Both the position numbers and the translations under genes were made by a program. A stretch of 6,919 bases of DNA from an uncultured Clostridia bacterium (GTDB taxonomy: Bacteria; Bacillota; Clostridia; Oscillospirales; Oscillospiraceae): assembly GCA_945918315.1 (NCBI GenBank), contig CAMEIK010000059.1, forward strand, positions 1 to 6,919, read 5' to 3'. Shown here piece after piece: positions 1 through 6,887 of the stretch (position 1 is its first letter; each line of letters begins with the position of its first letter). Below the pieces are notes generated by a model that did not search any database, had not been told where the DNA came from, and saw only the letters and a list, made by a program, of their open reading frames with translations.

Positions 1-1407
1 AACCGCTCCTTTCCCGATAAAACGAAAAAACAGTGGCTGCGTACCTGCCGAAGGGTTGAAAGGTCCTTGAATTTCCAAAGTGCTTCCCTGAACATGAATC
101 GGGATGGATGAAATGGTTGTCACAAAATCAGGGGTATGGGCAATCTCGATGCTTCCTTCGGCTTTCCCACTGAGTGTGATTCTGATTGTGTTTCCCTCTG
201 TAAACTGAAAATATTTGAACCCTGCCACGGCTCCATCCCGCAGATTGGCAATATACTGATCTCCGTTTTCCATGCGGTCTTTTCCCGTCTGGGTGAAGAA
301 CGGGTGGATTCTTTTGTTGAATTTCCGATCGTATCTGGCTGCACCATGTTTGCTCCAAAGATTGCAGGCGATGCGGGCTTCGTACTTTCCGGTACCCATG
401 AGCGGGGTGCCGTTGAGACCGCAGCTGGTGACTTCCGCCTGACGAAACACCCCGGGGGCCAAATGCTCCAGCTTTTCTGCGCAAGCCTGACGGCTGTAGG
501 AATGCTGATTGGTCTGACGGTGGTAAAAGATATACCAGTCATCGCCGATGTTCAGCATCCCGCCGTGGGTATTTCCCAGATAGTTGGATGCTCCGTTTTC
601 CTCCTCGTTTCCGTTCAGGAACAGATCTCCCTGGTCAACCAGAGTGCCGCCAAACCGGAAATCCCGATCCGGGTAATCGCTTACTGCGTAGCAAAGTTCG
701 TGATTATGACGGGAGGAATAGGTGAAAATGTACTTGCTGCCGTCTTTGCGAATGGAACTAGCCTCGAAAAACTCGTGGTTTGGGAAGGAACCCGGCCCTG
801 CTTTTGGGAACAGCAGCTTAGGCTCTTTCCGAATGGTAACCATATCCTTTTCCAAAGCCACAACCACACCGCCATCGCTTCTCAGCTTTCGGAAGCCGCT
901 GGCCAAGGCAGGAATGGACTGGTAGAATCCAGAGTAGAGGTATACAGAGCCGTCATCGTCCACCAGTACGCCTGGATCGAAGGGAAACTGATCTCCCTTT
1001 CTTCTTCCCCAAATCGTGCCGTCCTTGTAATGGACATGGCCATAAAACTGAAAGGGACCAACGGGATTCTCGCTGACGGCCACGCCAATCATGCCCAAAA
1101 AATCAAAAGCATAATAAAGATAATATCTCCCATTCGTACCCTGCACCACGTCCGGCGCAAACAGCAGATGCAGTCCCAGAGCGTTTTTGGGGTCCTGATT
1201 TCTTTTGTAAATAACACCTTCGTAGCGCCAATCCGCCAGATCATCCACCGGCGCTGACCAGCAGACATAGTCTCCCACGCAGAAGATGGGGGCGCCAAAA
1301 TGGTCATGGGAGCCATAGAGATAGACTCGGTCATGAAATATCCGGGGCTCCCCATCGGGAATATATTCCCAGCTGGGAAGAAATGGATTCACTGCCTGCT
1401 GCTTCAT
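1..1407 (-). CDS. GH43 family glycosidase (beta-xylosidase / alpha-L-arabinofuranosidase type), partial at window edge
   Basis: Reading the minus strand from the ATG at 1407 gives 469 uninterrupted codons that run off base 1. The protein has the GH43 five-bladed propeller signature. The likely catalytic base is D18 in PDGEPRIF, followed by VYLYGSHD. The pKa-tuning Asp is D144 in FDPGVLVDDDG, and the general acid is E215 in EFFEASSIRK. The conserved active-site His is H281 in NTHGGM, followed by WYIFYHR. Residues from about 340 onward form a beta-rich module that ends in SAGTQPLFFRFIGKGAV, which resembles the end of a CBM6-like domain, so probably only a few residues are missing. No signal peptide or membrane segment is seen, so it should act in the cytoplasm on imported oligosaccharides. 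Members of this family release terminal xylose or arabinose, but the exact substrate cannot be read here. In-frame ATGs also lie at 1416 and 1437. I chose 1407 because family members usually begin only a few residues before the NPF motif; no clear Shine-Dalgarno decides it. It is transcribed divergently from the GH78-GH3 pair. Confidence 0.92.
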   Translation of the reverse strand, partial: MKQQAVNPFLPSWEYIPDGEPRIFHDRVYLYGSHDHFGAPIFCVGDYVCWSAPVDDLADWRYEGVIYKRNQDPKNALGLHLLFAPDVVQGTNGRYYLYYAFDFLGMIGVAVSENPVGPFQFYGHVHYKDGTIWGRRKGDQFPFDPGVLVDDDGSVYLYSGFYQSIPALASGFRKLRSDGGVVVALEKDMVTIRKEPKLLFPKAGPGSFPNHEFFEASSIRKDGSKYIFTYSSRHNHELCYAVSDYPDRDFRFGGTLVDQGDLFLNGNEEENGASNYLGNTHGGMLNIGDDWYIFYHRQTNQHSYSRQACAEKLEHLAPGVFRQAEVTSCGLNGTPLMGTGKYEARIACNLWSKHGAARYDRKFNKRIHPFFTQTGKDRMENGDQYIANLRDGAVAGFKYFQFTEGNTIRITLSGKAEGSIEIAHTPDFVTTISSIPIHVQGSTLEIQGPFNPSAGTQPLFFRFIGKGAV

Positions 1408-1437
1408 TTTTACCATCTGCTTTCTGTTTTTTACCAT
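1407..1437. repeat. 10-bp direct repeat, 21-bp period, in the GH43 leader
   Basis: TTTTTACCAT occurs perfectly at 1407-1416 and 1428-1437. The copies start 21 bp apart, two helical turns. Read on the minus strand each copy begins with an ATG that is in frame with the GH43 gene, so the repeat also duplicates a possible start codon. It lies at or just downstream of the predicted GH43 transcription start. A repressor bound there, or a small tandem duplication, would both explain it. Confidence 0.5.
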
Positions 1438-1442
1438 TGCGT

Positions 1443-1471
1443 ATTATACACTGTGCGTGTCTGGTATGCAA
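1443..1471 (-). promoter_or_regulatory. Sigma-A-type promoter for the GH43 gene
   Basis: On the minus strand a perfect -10 hexamer, TATAAT (plus coordinates 1443-1448), lies exactly 17 bp downstream of TTGCAT (1466-1471), which matches the first three bases of the -35 consensus. The predicted transcription start is at about 1436-1438. This leaves a leader of only 20-30 nt before the candidate starts at 1416 and 1407, and it almost coincides with the upstream ATG at 1437. Hexamers and spacing are seen directly; activity is inferred. Confidence 0.6.
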
Positions 1472-1485
1472 GGCATGGAAGCATC

Positions 1486-1515
1486 AGGTTATGCTGTACA
1501 GTAATAAGGTTATGC
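1486..1515 (+). promoter_or_regulatory. Putative operator: two AGGTTATGC direct repeats, 21-bp period
   Basis: The 9-mer AGGTTATGC is present perfectly at 1486-1494 and 1507-1515, in the same orientation and 21 bp apart. The second copy ends about 5 bp before the -35 region expected for the GH78-GH3 operon. Direct half-sites two helical turns apart next to a poor -35 are the arrangement known for AraC-family activators such as AraC at araI1/araI2. A perfect palindrome, CTGTACAG (1494-1501), lies between the copies. The first copy also sits in an inverted repeat, AGCAT-N6-ATGCT (1480-1495). The repeats are seen; the regulator family is inferred, and no regulator gene is in the window. Confidence 0.5.
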
Positions 1516-1520
1516 GCATT

Positions 1521-1549
1521 CCCTTTCTCCCTGCTCACGGATGTATTAT
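1521..1549 (+). promoter_or_regulatory. Weak putative promoter for the GH78-GH3 operon
   Basis: TATTAT at 1544-1549 matches the -10 consensus at five of six positions and would start transcription near 1556, giving a leader of about 26 nt to the ATG at 1582. The region where a -35 is expected (about 1521-1527) is pyrimidine-rich with no TTGACA-like hexamer. This fits a promoter that depends on an activator bound at the adjacent repeats. No other better candidate was seen in the intergenic region. Confidence 0.35.
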
Positions 1550-1567
1550 TCTGTTACAAGGATAAAT

Positions 1568-1573
1568 AGGAGG
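1568..1573 (+). promoter_or_regulatory. Ribosome binding site of the GH78 gene
   Basis: A perfect AGGAGG lies 8 bp before the ATG at 1582 and fixes that start. It is directly followed by a well-formed lipoprotein signal peptide, which supports the same start. Confidence 0.85.
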
Positions 1574-1581
1574 CGTACAGC

Positions 1582-3915
1582 ATGAAAAACATACTGACAA
1601 AAAAGGTTTTGTGCATGGCTCTGGCTGCGGCAAGTGTCTTTTCCCTGGTTGGCTGCGGACAGAATACAACCGTGGAAACAACGACGCCGGTGCAGACAGT
1701 GCAGCAGGCTCCGGAACGGGGAGAGCCTGATCGTTCCAATCTTCCCTACTTGTCTGCAATCGAGGACTATCGCAAGAGTGATTGGACGGCCAACTGGATC
1801 TGGACCAAAGGCTGCAGCGATGACAGCTATGTGGCATTCCGTAAAACCGTTGCGGTGGATGCTGAGGTGACGGCTATGGCTTGTATCTCGGCGGTGGACA
1901 AGTATGTGCTGTTCCTCAATGGGGAGATGGTGGTACTGGATGGTTCCCTCAAGCGCGGCCCTACGCCCTATGACAGCTACTATGACGAGATTCCCTTGAA
2001 CCTCCAGAAAGGCGAAAACACCATCGCCATGCTGGTTGCCTTCAATGGGCGTTCCGGTGACGGCTCCATTGTTCCGTTTGCACAGGATGATGAAGGGGAC
2101 GACTACAATCAGGCGGGCATGATTTTTGAGATGGAAGTCCAGGGACAGCGTATCGTGTCGGATACCTCCTGGAAGGCAGCGAGGCATACCGGCTACAAGA
2201 ATCGCGTCACTGCCGGTAAGGATTATCCCAATTATATGCAAATGTCCATGCTGGCGGAGCGGAATCTCTATTTTGATGCCCGGGATGATCTTGGGGCTTT
2301 TATGGAACCTGGGTATGATGACAGTGCATGGGAAAATGCGGTGCTGATTGGCAAACCAGGAGAGCTGCCCTTTGGCGCACTGTACCGGGCAATGACGAAT
2401 CCCATCAAGTTTGATGGAATTACAGATTATGCAAACTCCGCCGATTATGTCGGCAGGGAATTGACAGAAGACACGACTTTGGAACTGTTTCTTCCCGGAA
2501 ATATTCAGTTTACCCCGTATTTTGCGCTGGAAGCTCCTGCGGGAAAGCGGCTGACGATCTATACCGACAGCTATGTGGACAGCGACAACAATCCCAATTT
2601 CAAAGACACCTATGTTACTGCGGAGGGCTCACAGCAATTTGAGAATTACGCATGGCGCAGCGGGTCAAAGCTTTATATCGAAGCAGAGGCCGGTGTGAAA
2701 TTCACAGCACTGGGTTACCGCAAAAGTGAATTTAACGGCGAATGGGTCGGGGCGTTTTCTTCTGAAAATGAAGAACTGAATCAGCTCTGGCAGGAAAGCT
2801 TGAACACGGTTGCGATCTGTATGCGTGACACCTATATGGATTGTCCCGAACGGGAACGGGGCCCTTATATGGGCGACGCATCCAACCAGATCGATGCCGC
2901 TCTCTACGGCTATGACCAGGGTGGTCTGGATATGACAAAGAAAGCAATCCTTGCCTGCATCGGCTGGACCACGGACACCGGTGCCATCCCCAGCCGGGCT
3001 CCCTCGGTAAAGCCCCAGGAGATTCCCAATCAGAGCCTGGCGTTTATGACCAGTGCCTACCATTACTGGCTGGCCTCCGGTGATGAAAAGACCATGACGG
3101 ACTATTATCGTGTATTCGTCAACTATCTGAAGCTGTATGAAATGGAAAACGGTTTGCCCGTTTACCGACCCGGTTCCTGGACATGGAACGATTGGGGCGA
3201 TAAGATCGATGCCAATTTGCTTCAGGTCGGTTTCTATTATTATGCCCTGAACCTGACACAGAAGCTGGCTGCGGATTTGGGAATTGAGGACGATGCGGCC
3301 TTCCTGACGGAACGGATGGAATCTATCAAAGCGAATTTCCGCGATGCCTATTATACCCCTGCGGGCTTCAAGCACCCGGACAGCAAGTATATCGATGACC
3401 GAGCCAATGCCATGCTGGCGCTGTCCGGTTTGGCAGGGGAGGAGGACTACGACCTGATCTGTGATGTCATTATGTCCACTTATGAAGCCAGTCCCTTCTG
3501 CGAGAAGTACGTCCTGGAAGCCCTATGCGTTATGGGGCGGCAGGACCTGGCAGTCCGGAGAATGCTGGACAGGTATGACGGGATGCTGAAGGATGAATAC
3601 GATACCCTCTGGGAAAAGTTCTCTGCACCCATCGGTACCTTCAACCATGGCTGGAGCGCAGCGCCTATGTATATCCTTTCAAAATATGTGGCGGGTATCC
3701 AGCCCACCTCCGGCGGCTACGAAACCTACGATATTGTGCCGTCAAATATATTGGATAGCTATTCCTGCTCCGTCTATACGCCCAAGGGCATTATCACGGT
3801 GAGGAAGGATGGCAATAACCTGACAGTCACAGCTGTCTCCGGCGGTACTCTGGTGCTTCCGGACGGCAGAGAGATGCCCCTGCAGGAGGGGGAGCATACT
3901 TATTGTATGACATAA
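1582..3915 (+). CDS. GH78-type alpha-L-rhamnosidase-like lipoprotein
   Basis: The product is 777 residues. Residues 1-25 are a lipoprotein signal peptide with lipobox LVGC (Cys25 would be lipidated), followed by a Thr/Gln-rich linker to about residue 55. A jelly-roll domain like the rhamnosidase N-terminal domain starts at DWTANWIW (67-74) and contains KYVLFLNGE. A second beta-sandwich covers about 290-390. An (alpha/alpha)6 catalytic barrel spans about 390-705, and a C-terminal beta domain runs from GIQPT (705) to the end. In the barrel, DCPERERGPYMGD gives D420, E425 and D432, and LWEKF gives E678, followed by NHGW (H689). From memory, the D-E-D spacing equals that of D567, E572 and D579 in Bacillus RhaB, with E425 as general acid and E678 as general base. 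The expected role is release of terminal alpha-L-rhamnose at the outer face of the membrane. The protein is shorter than many GH78 enzymes of about 900-1100 residues. Some GH78-like proteins have other specificities, so the substrate is unproven. It heads an operon with the GH3 gene 17 bp downstream. Confidence 0.9.
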   Translation: MKNILTKKVLCMALAAASVFSLVGCGQNTTVETTTPVQTVQQAPERGEPDRSNLPYLSAIEDYRKSDWTANWIWTKGCSDDSYVAFRKTVAVDAEVTAMACISAVDKYVLFLNGEMVVLDGSLKRGPTPYDSYYDEIPLNLQKGENTIAMLVAFNGRSGDGSIVPFAQDDEGDDYNQAGMIFEMEVQGQRIVSDTSWKAARHTGYKNRVTAGKDYPNYMQMSMLAERNLYFDARDDLGAFMEPGYDDSAWENAVLIGKPGELPFGALYRAMTNPIKFDGITDYANSADYVGRELTEDTTLELFLPGNIQFTPYFALEAPAGKRLTIYTDSYVDSDNNPNFKDTYVTAEGSQQFENYAWRSGSKLYIEAEAGVKFTALGYRKSEFNGEWVGAFSSENEELNQLWQESLNTVAICMRDTYMDCPERERGPYMGDASNQIDAALYGYDQGGLDMTKKAILACIGWTTDTGAIPSRAPSVKPQEIPNQSLAFMTSAYHYWLASGDEKTMTDYYRVFVNYLKLYEMENGLPVYRPGSWTWNDWGDKIDANLLQVGFYYYALNLTQKLAADLGIEDDAAFLTERMESIKANFRDAYYTPAGFKHPDSKYIDDRANAMLALSGLAGEEDYDLICDVIMSTYEASPFCEKYVLEALCVMGRQDLAVRRMLDRYDGMLKDEYDTLWEKFSAPIGTFNHGWSAAPMYILSKYVAGIQPTSGGYETYDIVPSNILDSYSCSVYTPKGIITVRKDGNNLTVTAVSGGTLVLPDGREMPLQEGEHTYCMT

Positions 3916-3920
3916 ATCTT

Positions 3921-3925
3921 GGAGG
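3921..3925 (+). promoter_or_regulatory. Ribosome binding site that decides the GH3 start
   Basis: GGAGG lies 7 bp before the ATG at 3933. The same open frame extends upstream to a TTG at 3903, inside the end of the GH78 gene. That start would place the GGAGG inside the coding region and put ten extra residues before the Lys/Arg-rich signal sequence, so the ATG at 3933 is preferred. Confidence 0.85.
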
Positions 3926-3932
3926 TATAAAG

Positions 3933-6887
3933 ATGAAAAAGAGAAACCCATGGGTTCCAGTTGCCGCGATTCTGGCACTGTTAAGCATCGTTCTAACTGC
4001 AGCCATACCGGTGACGGCTTATTATGAAACAATGATCAATGCGGCGCTCAATGCGCAGACGCAGAAAATCATTCCCGGAGAGAACGCACAGATTTTCTAC
4101 TGGACCGATTATGAGTCGGAAGAGGAACTGGTAGCCAACGATATGGCTGTTTGCCGCCAGGTTGAGGCGGAAGGAGCGGCGCTGCTGGTCAACAAAAACA
4201 ATGCACTGCCCCTGGCTGCAGATTCCAAAATGTCCCTGTTTTCTCAGTCTGCTGCGGACCCGGTTCTGACGGGAATCGGCTCTGCCTTTATGGCGACTGG
4301 AGACGCGGTAAGCCTGTATGCGGCTCTGCAGGACAGCTTTTCTTCCGGTTGTGTCAATCAGGAACTCTGGAAGTTTTATAAGACCTCCGGATACAAACGT
4401 GTCAACGCGAAGCTTTCCGGCGGAAGCCCGGATCAGTATCGGATCAACGAGATTCCGTGGGAGAAATATCCCGAAGCTGTGAAGGCGACCTTCCCGGATT
4501 ACGGTGACGCTGCAATTGTGCTCCTTTCCCGTTCTTCGGGCGAGGGTGCCGATCTTCCGTATGGTCTGGAAGCACTGCAGCCCTATATGACCGATGGTGA
4601 TTATCTGCAGCTTTGCGCAGAGGAGCGGGAGCTGCTGGAAAATCTGACCCGACTGAAGCAGGAGGGAGTCTTCAAGAAGATTATTGTCCTGCTCAATTCC
4701 TCCAGCACACTGCAACTGGATTTCCTGGATGATTATGAGATAGATGCATTGCTGTGGGTTGGTAATCTGGGGCTGAATGGTATTCCTGCGGTGGCGGATA
4801 TCCTGGCTGGAAAGGTCAACCCCTCAGGGCGGATCGTGGATACCTTCCAGAAAGATAATCATGCATCTCCGGCCATGCAGAACTATGATGCTTTTCCTTA
4901 CGCCAATGCAGAGGAGCTTGGCCTTGCGGAGGCTCAGAATAACAACGATTCCGGTATTGATAAATGTAATATGAATTATGTTGTCTATCAGGAAGGCATT
5001 TATGTGGGCTATCGGTATTTCGAGACCCGCTATGAGGATTTTGTGCTGGGGCAGGGGAATGCGGGGGATTTCCGCTATGAGGATGTGGTAGCCTTCCCCT
5101 TCGGAAGCGGTCTCAGCTATACCACCTTCGCCTATTCCAATTTCCAAATCAAAGACTGTGGGAATACCATTGTTGCGGAGGTAGATGTGACCAATACCGG
5201 GAGCGTAGATGGAAAGCATACGGTTCAGATCTATTTCCAGTCCCCATACACCCAATATGACCGGGATAATGGCGTGGAAAAAGCCTCTGTTGAGATCTGT
5301 GGCTTTGATAAGAAAATGATCGAAGCGGGAAAAACAGAGCATTATTTCATCGAGATACGCAAGGATGATTTGACCAGCTATGACAGCAATCTGGCCAGGA
5401 CCTATATCCTGGATGCCGGAGATTATTATTTCACAGTTGGAACAGATGCACACAATGCAATCAATAACATCCTTGCGGCAAAGGGTGCAGACTCTGCCCG
5501 TATGAGTGGCAACGGAAACCCGGCGCTCACTGCGGTCTGGTCGGTGGACACTTTGGACACGACAACTTATGCGGTGTCTTCCTATACAGGGGAGGCAATC
5601 ACCAATCAGTTTGACAATGCAGACCTGAATTACTATGCAGGTGCTGACGGCCAAACCGTGACCTATTTATCCCGCAGGGATTGGGTCGGTACCTATCCTA
5701 CGCCCCAGAAGCTGTTTGTTTCGGATGCTATGTGGGTGGACGGTCTTACCCACAATGCGGATGAACGCACATCCATTGTTGAAAGAATGAAAGAGCGGTA
5801 CTGGGCGGATGCGCAGGTTCCCCAATCCGGAATCTCCGGAAGCCTGAAAGCCATTGATTTCGTGGAAACGGATTACGAGAATACAGCATGGGATGATCTC
5901 ATCAGTCAGATCAATTATGCGGATATGCTGGATACCATCTACAATGGTGCCTACAACACGCATGCGCTCCCGGCGATTAACCTGCCGGCTACCATGGAGG
6001 CGGATGGTCCCACCGGTTATACCAAGAGCCTAATGGGCGGTTCCAGTGGCATGGCATTTACCTCGGAGGATGTTATCGCAGCTTCCTACTCCCGGGAGCT
6101 GGCCCGGCTGGTCGGTGAATGCATGGGCGAAGACATGATGCACAGCAACCAAAATGACGATAAAACTTCAGTCGTCGGAATCTATGCCCCGGGACTGAAC
6201 ATTCACCGGAGCCAGTATCTGGGTAGACATAACGAATACTACTCCGAGGATGGATGGCTGACCGGAGAAATCGCGGCTGCTCAGGTGCAGGGCATCCGCA
6301 GTAAAGGGGCGCTGGCATTTGTCAAACATTTTGCTCTGAATGACCAGGAGGAGGGCCGTTACGGCATCAGCGTATGGGCCAATGAACAGTCTATCCGTGA
6401 GCTCTATCTGGAAGCCTTCGAGGGGGCGATTCGCGGCGGTGCCATGAATGTTATGTCCAGCTTCAACCGAATTGGTGTTGTTTGGAGCGGAAGCCACTAC
6501 GGTCTGATGACCGAAGTCCTGAGAAAAGAATGGGGCATGCAGGGAGCTGCGATCACGGATATGTCCATGAATGCAAAATGGATGGATTATCGGATGGGTC
6601 TGCTGGCAGGCCAGGATTTCTGGTGCGGACAGAAGGGTAACATGGGCACCTTGGACAACAGCGAAAATGACCCGGCTATTGCAAGCGCTGTCCACAATGC
6701 TATGAAAAATATTGTGTATTCCGTGACCCGTTCCAATGCGATGAATGTTGGAGATGCGGAGATTCTGACAGTCACACCTGTGTGGAAGACCGCACTTTAT
6801 ATTGTCGTCTGTGTGTTCTGGGTGATGACTGCTGCAGCAGCTGTGCTGGCATTGGGCAGAAAAAAGAAAAATAAGGCTGTTTCTTAA
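3933..6887 (+). CDS. Membrane-tethered GH3 glycosidase with swapped domain order
   Basis: The product is 984 residues, a retaining exo-glycosidase of family GH3, probably beta-glucosidase or beta-xylosidase-like. Domains come in reverse of the usual GH3 order. First is a hydrophobic segment, about 8-29, preceded by KKR; VTA before YY could be a signal peptidase site. Next is the alpha/beta-sandwich normally found second (about 75-310), with EGAALLVNKNNALPL, SGEGAD (E204) and NPSGRIVDTF (296-305). A fibronectin III-like domain follows FGSGLSYTTF (about 400-512). After a linker that includes YLSRRDW comes the TIM barrel (about 640-940), with ADGPTG (D691), GRHNEYYSED (R765), KHF (K798, H799) and ITDMSM, where D876 is the likely nucleophile. 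A second hydrophobic segment, 954-974, is followed by RKKK. Both tails would lie in the cytoplasm and the enzyme outside. The swapped order is known in Ruminococcus albus and Butyrivibrio fibrisolvens beta-glucosidases. E204 as acid/base is inferred from the GEG motif of other GH3 enzymes. It follows the GH78 gene by 17 bp. The 32 bp after its stop show no terminator. Confidence 0.94.
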   Translation: MKKRNPWVPVAAILALLSIVLTAAIPVTAYYETMINAALNAQTQKIIPGENAQIFYWTDYESEEELVANDMAVCRQVEAEGAALLVNKNNALPLAADSKMSLFSQSAADPVLTGIGSAFMATGDAVSLYAALQDSFSSGCVNQELWKFYKTSGYKRVNAKLSGGSPDQYRINEIPWEKYPEAVKATFPDYGDAAIVLLSRSSGEGADLPYGLEALQPYMTDGDYLQLCAEERELLENLTRLKQEGVFKKIIVLLNSSSTLQLDFLDDYEIDALLWVGNLGLNGIPAVADILAGKVNPSGRIVDTFQKDNHASPAMQNYDAFPYANAEELGLAEAQNNNDSGIDKCNMNYVVYQEGIYVGYRYFETRYEDFVLGQGNAGDFRYEDVVAFPFGSGLSYTTFAYSNFQIKDCGNTIVAEVDVTNTGSVDGKHTVQIYFQSPYTQYDRDNGVEKASVEICGFDKKMIEAGKTEHYFIEIRKDDLTSYDSNLARTYILDAGDYYFTVGTDAHNAINNILAAKGADSARMSGNGNPALTAVWSVDTLDTTTYAVSSYTGEAITNQFDNADLNYYAGADGQTVTYLSRRDWVGTYPTPQKLFVSDAMWVDGLTHNADERTSIVERMKERYWADAQVPQSGISGSLKAIDFVETDYENTAWDDLISQINYADMLDTIYNGAYNTHALPAINLPATMEADGPTGYTKSLMGGSSGMAFTSEDVIAASYSRELARLVGECMGEDMMHSNQNDDKTSVVGIYAPGLNIHRSQYLGRHNEYYSEDGWLTGEIAAAQVQGIRSKGALAFVKHFALNDQEEGRYGISVWANEQSIRELYLEAFEGAIRGGAMNVMSSFNRIGVVWSGSHYGLMTEVLRKEWGMQGAAITDMSMNAKWMDYRMGLLAGQDFWCGQKGNMGTLDNSENDPAIASAVHNAMKNIVYSVTRSNAMNVGDAEILTVTPVWKTALYIVVCVFWVMTAAAAVLALGRKKKNKAVS

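Noticed and set aside
136..1257. A 373-codon open frame on the plus strand that could be called a gene
   Set aside because: It lies fully antisense to the GH43 gene, whose minus-strand frame carries all the catalytic motifs. The plus-strand translation has no recognisable domain or good ribosome binding site. It arises from codon bias of the true gene.
1448..1460. Small inverted repeat ACAC-N5-GTGT overlapping the spacer of the GH43 promoter
   Set aside because: Four-base arms are too short to call an operator without conservation data, although the position would suit one.
1408..1581. Catabolite-control (cre) site or riboswitch between the divergent genes
   Set aside because: No sequence close to the cre consensus was found, and the predicted leaders on both sides are only about 20-30 nt, too short for a riboswitch.
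1546..2241. Antisense open frame of 231 codons over the start of the GH78 gene; similar ones at 2665-3375, 3993-4715, 4824-5654 and 6168-6695
   Set aside because: All are opposite well-supported coding sequence, have no recognisable domain, and share the low-complexity look of mirror frames.
3903..3932. TTG at 3903 as the GH3 start, giving an overlap with the GH78 gene
   Set aside because: It would put the GGAGG at 3921-3925 inside the gene and add residues before the charged start of the signal sequence; ATG at 3933 has correct spacing.
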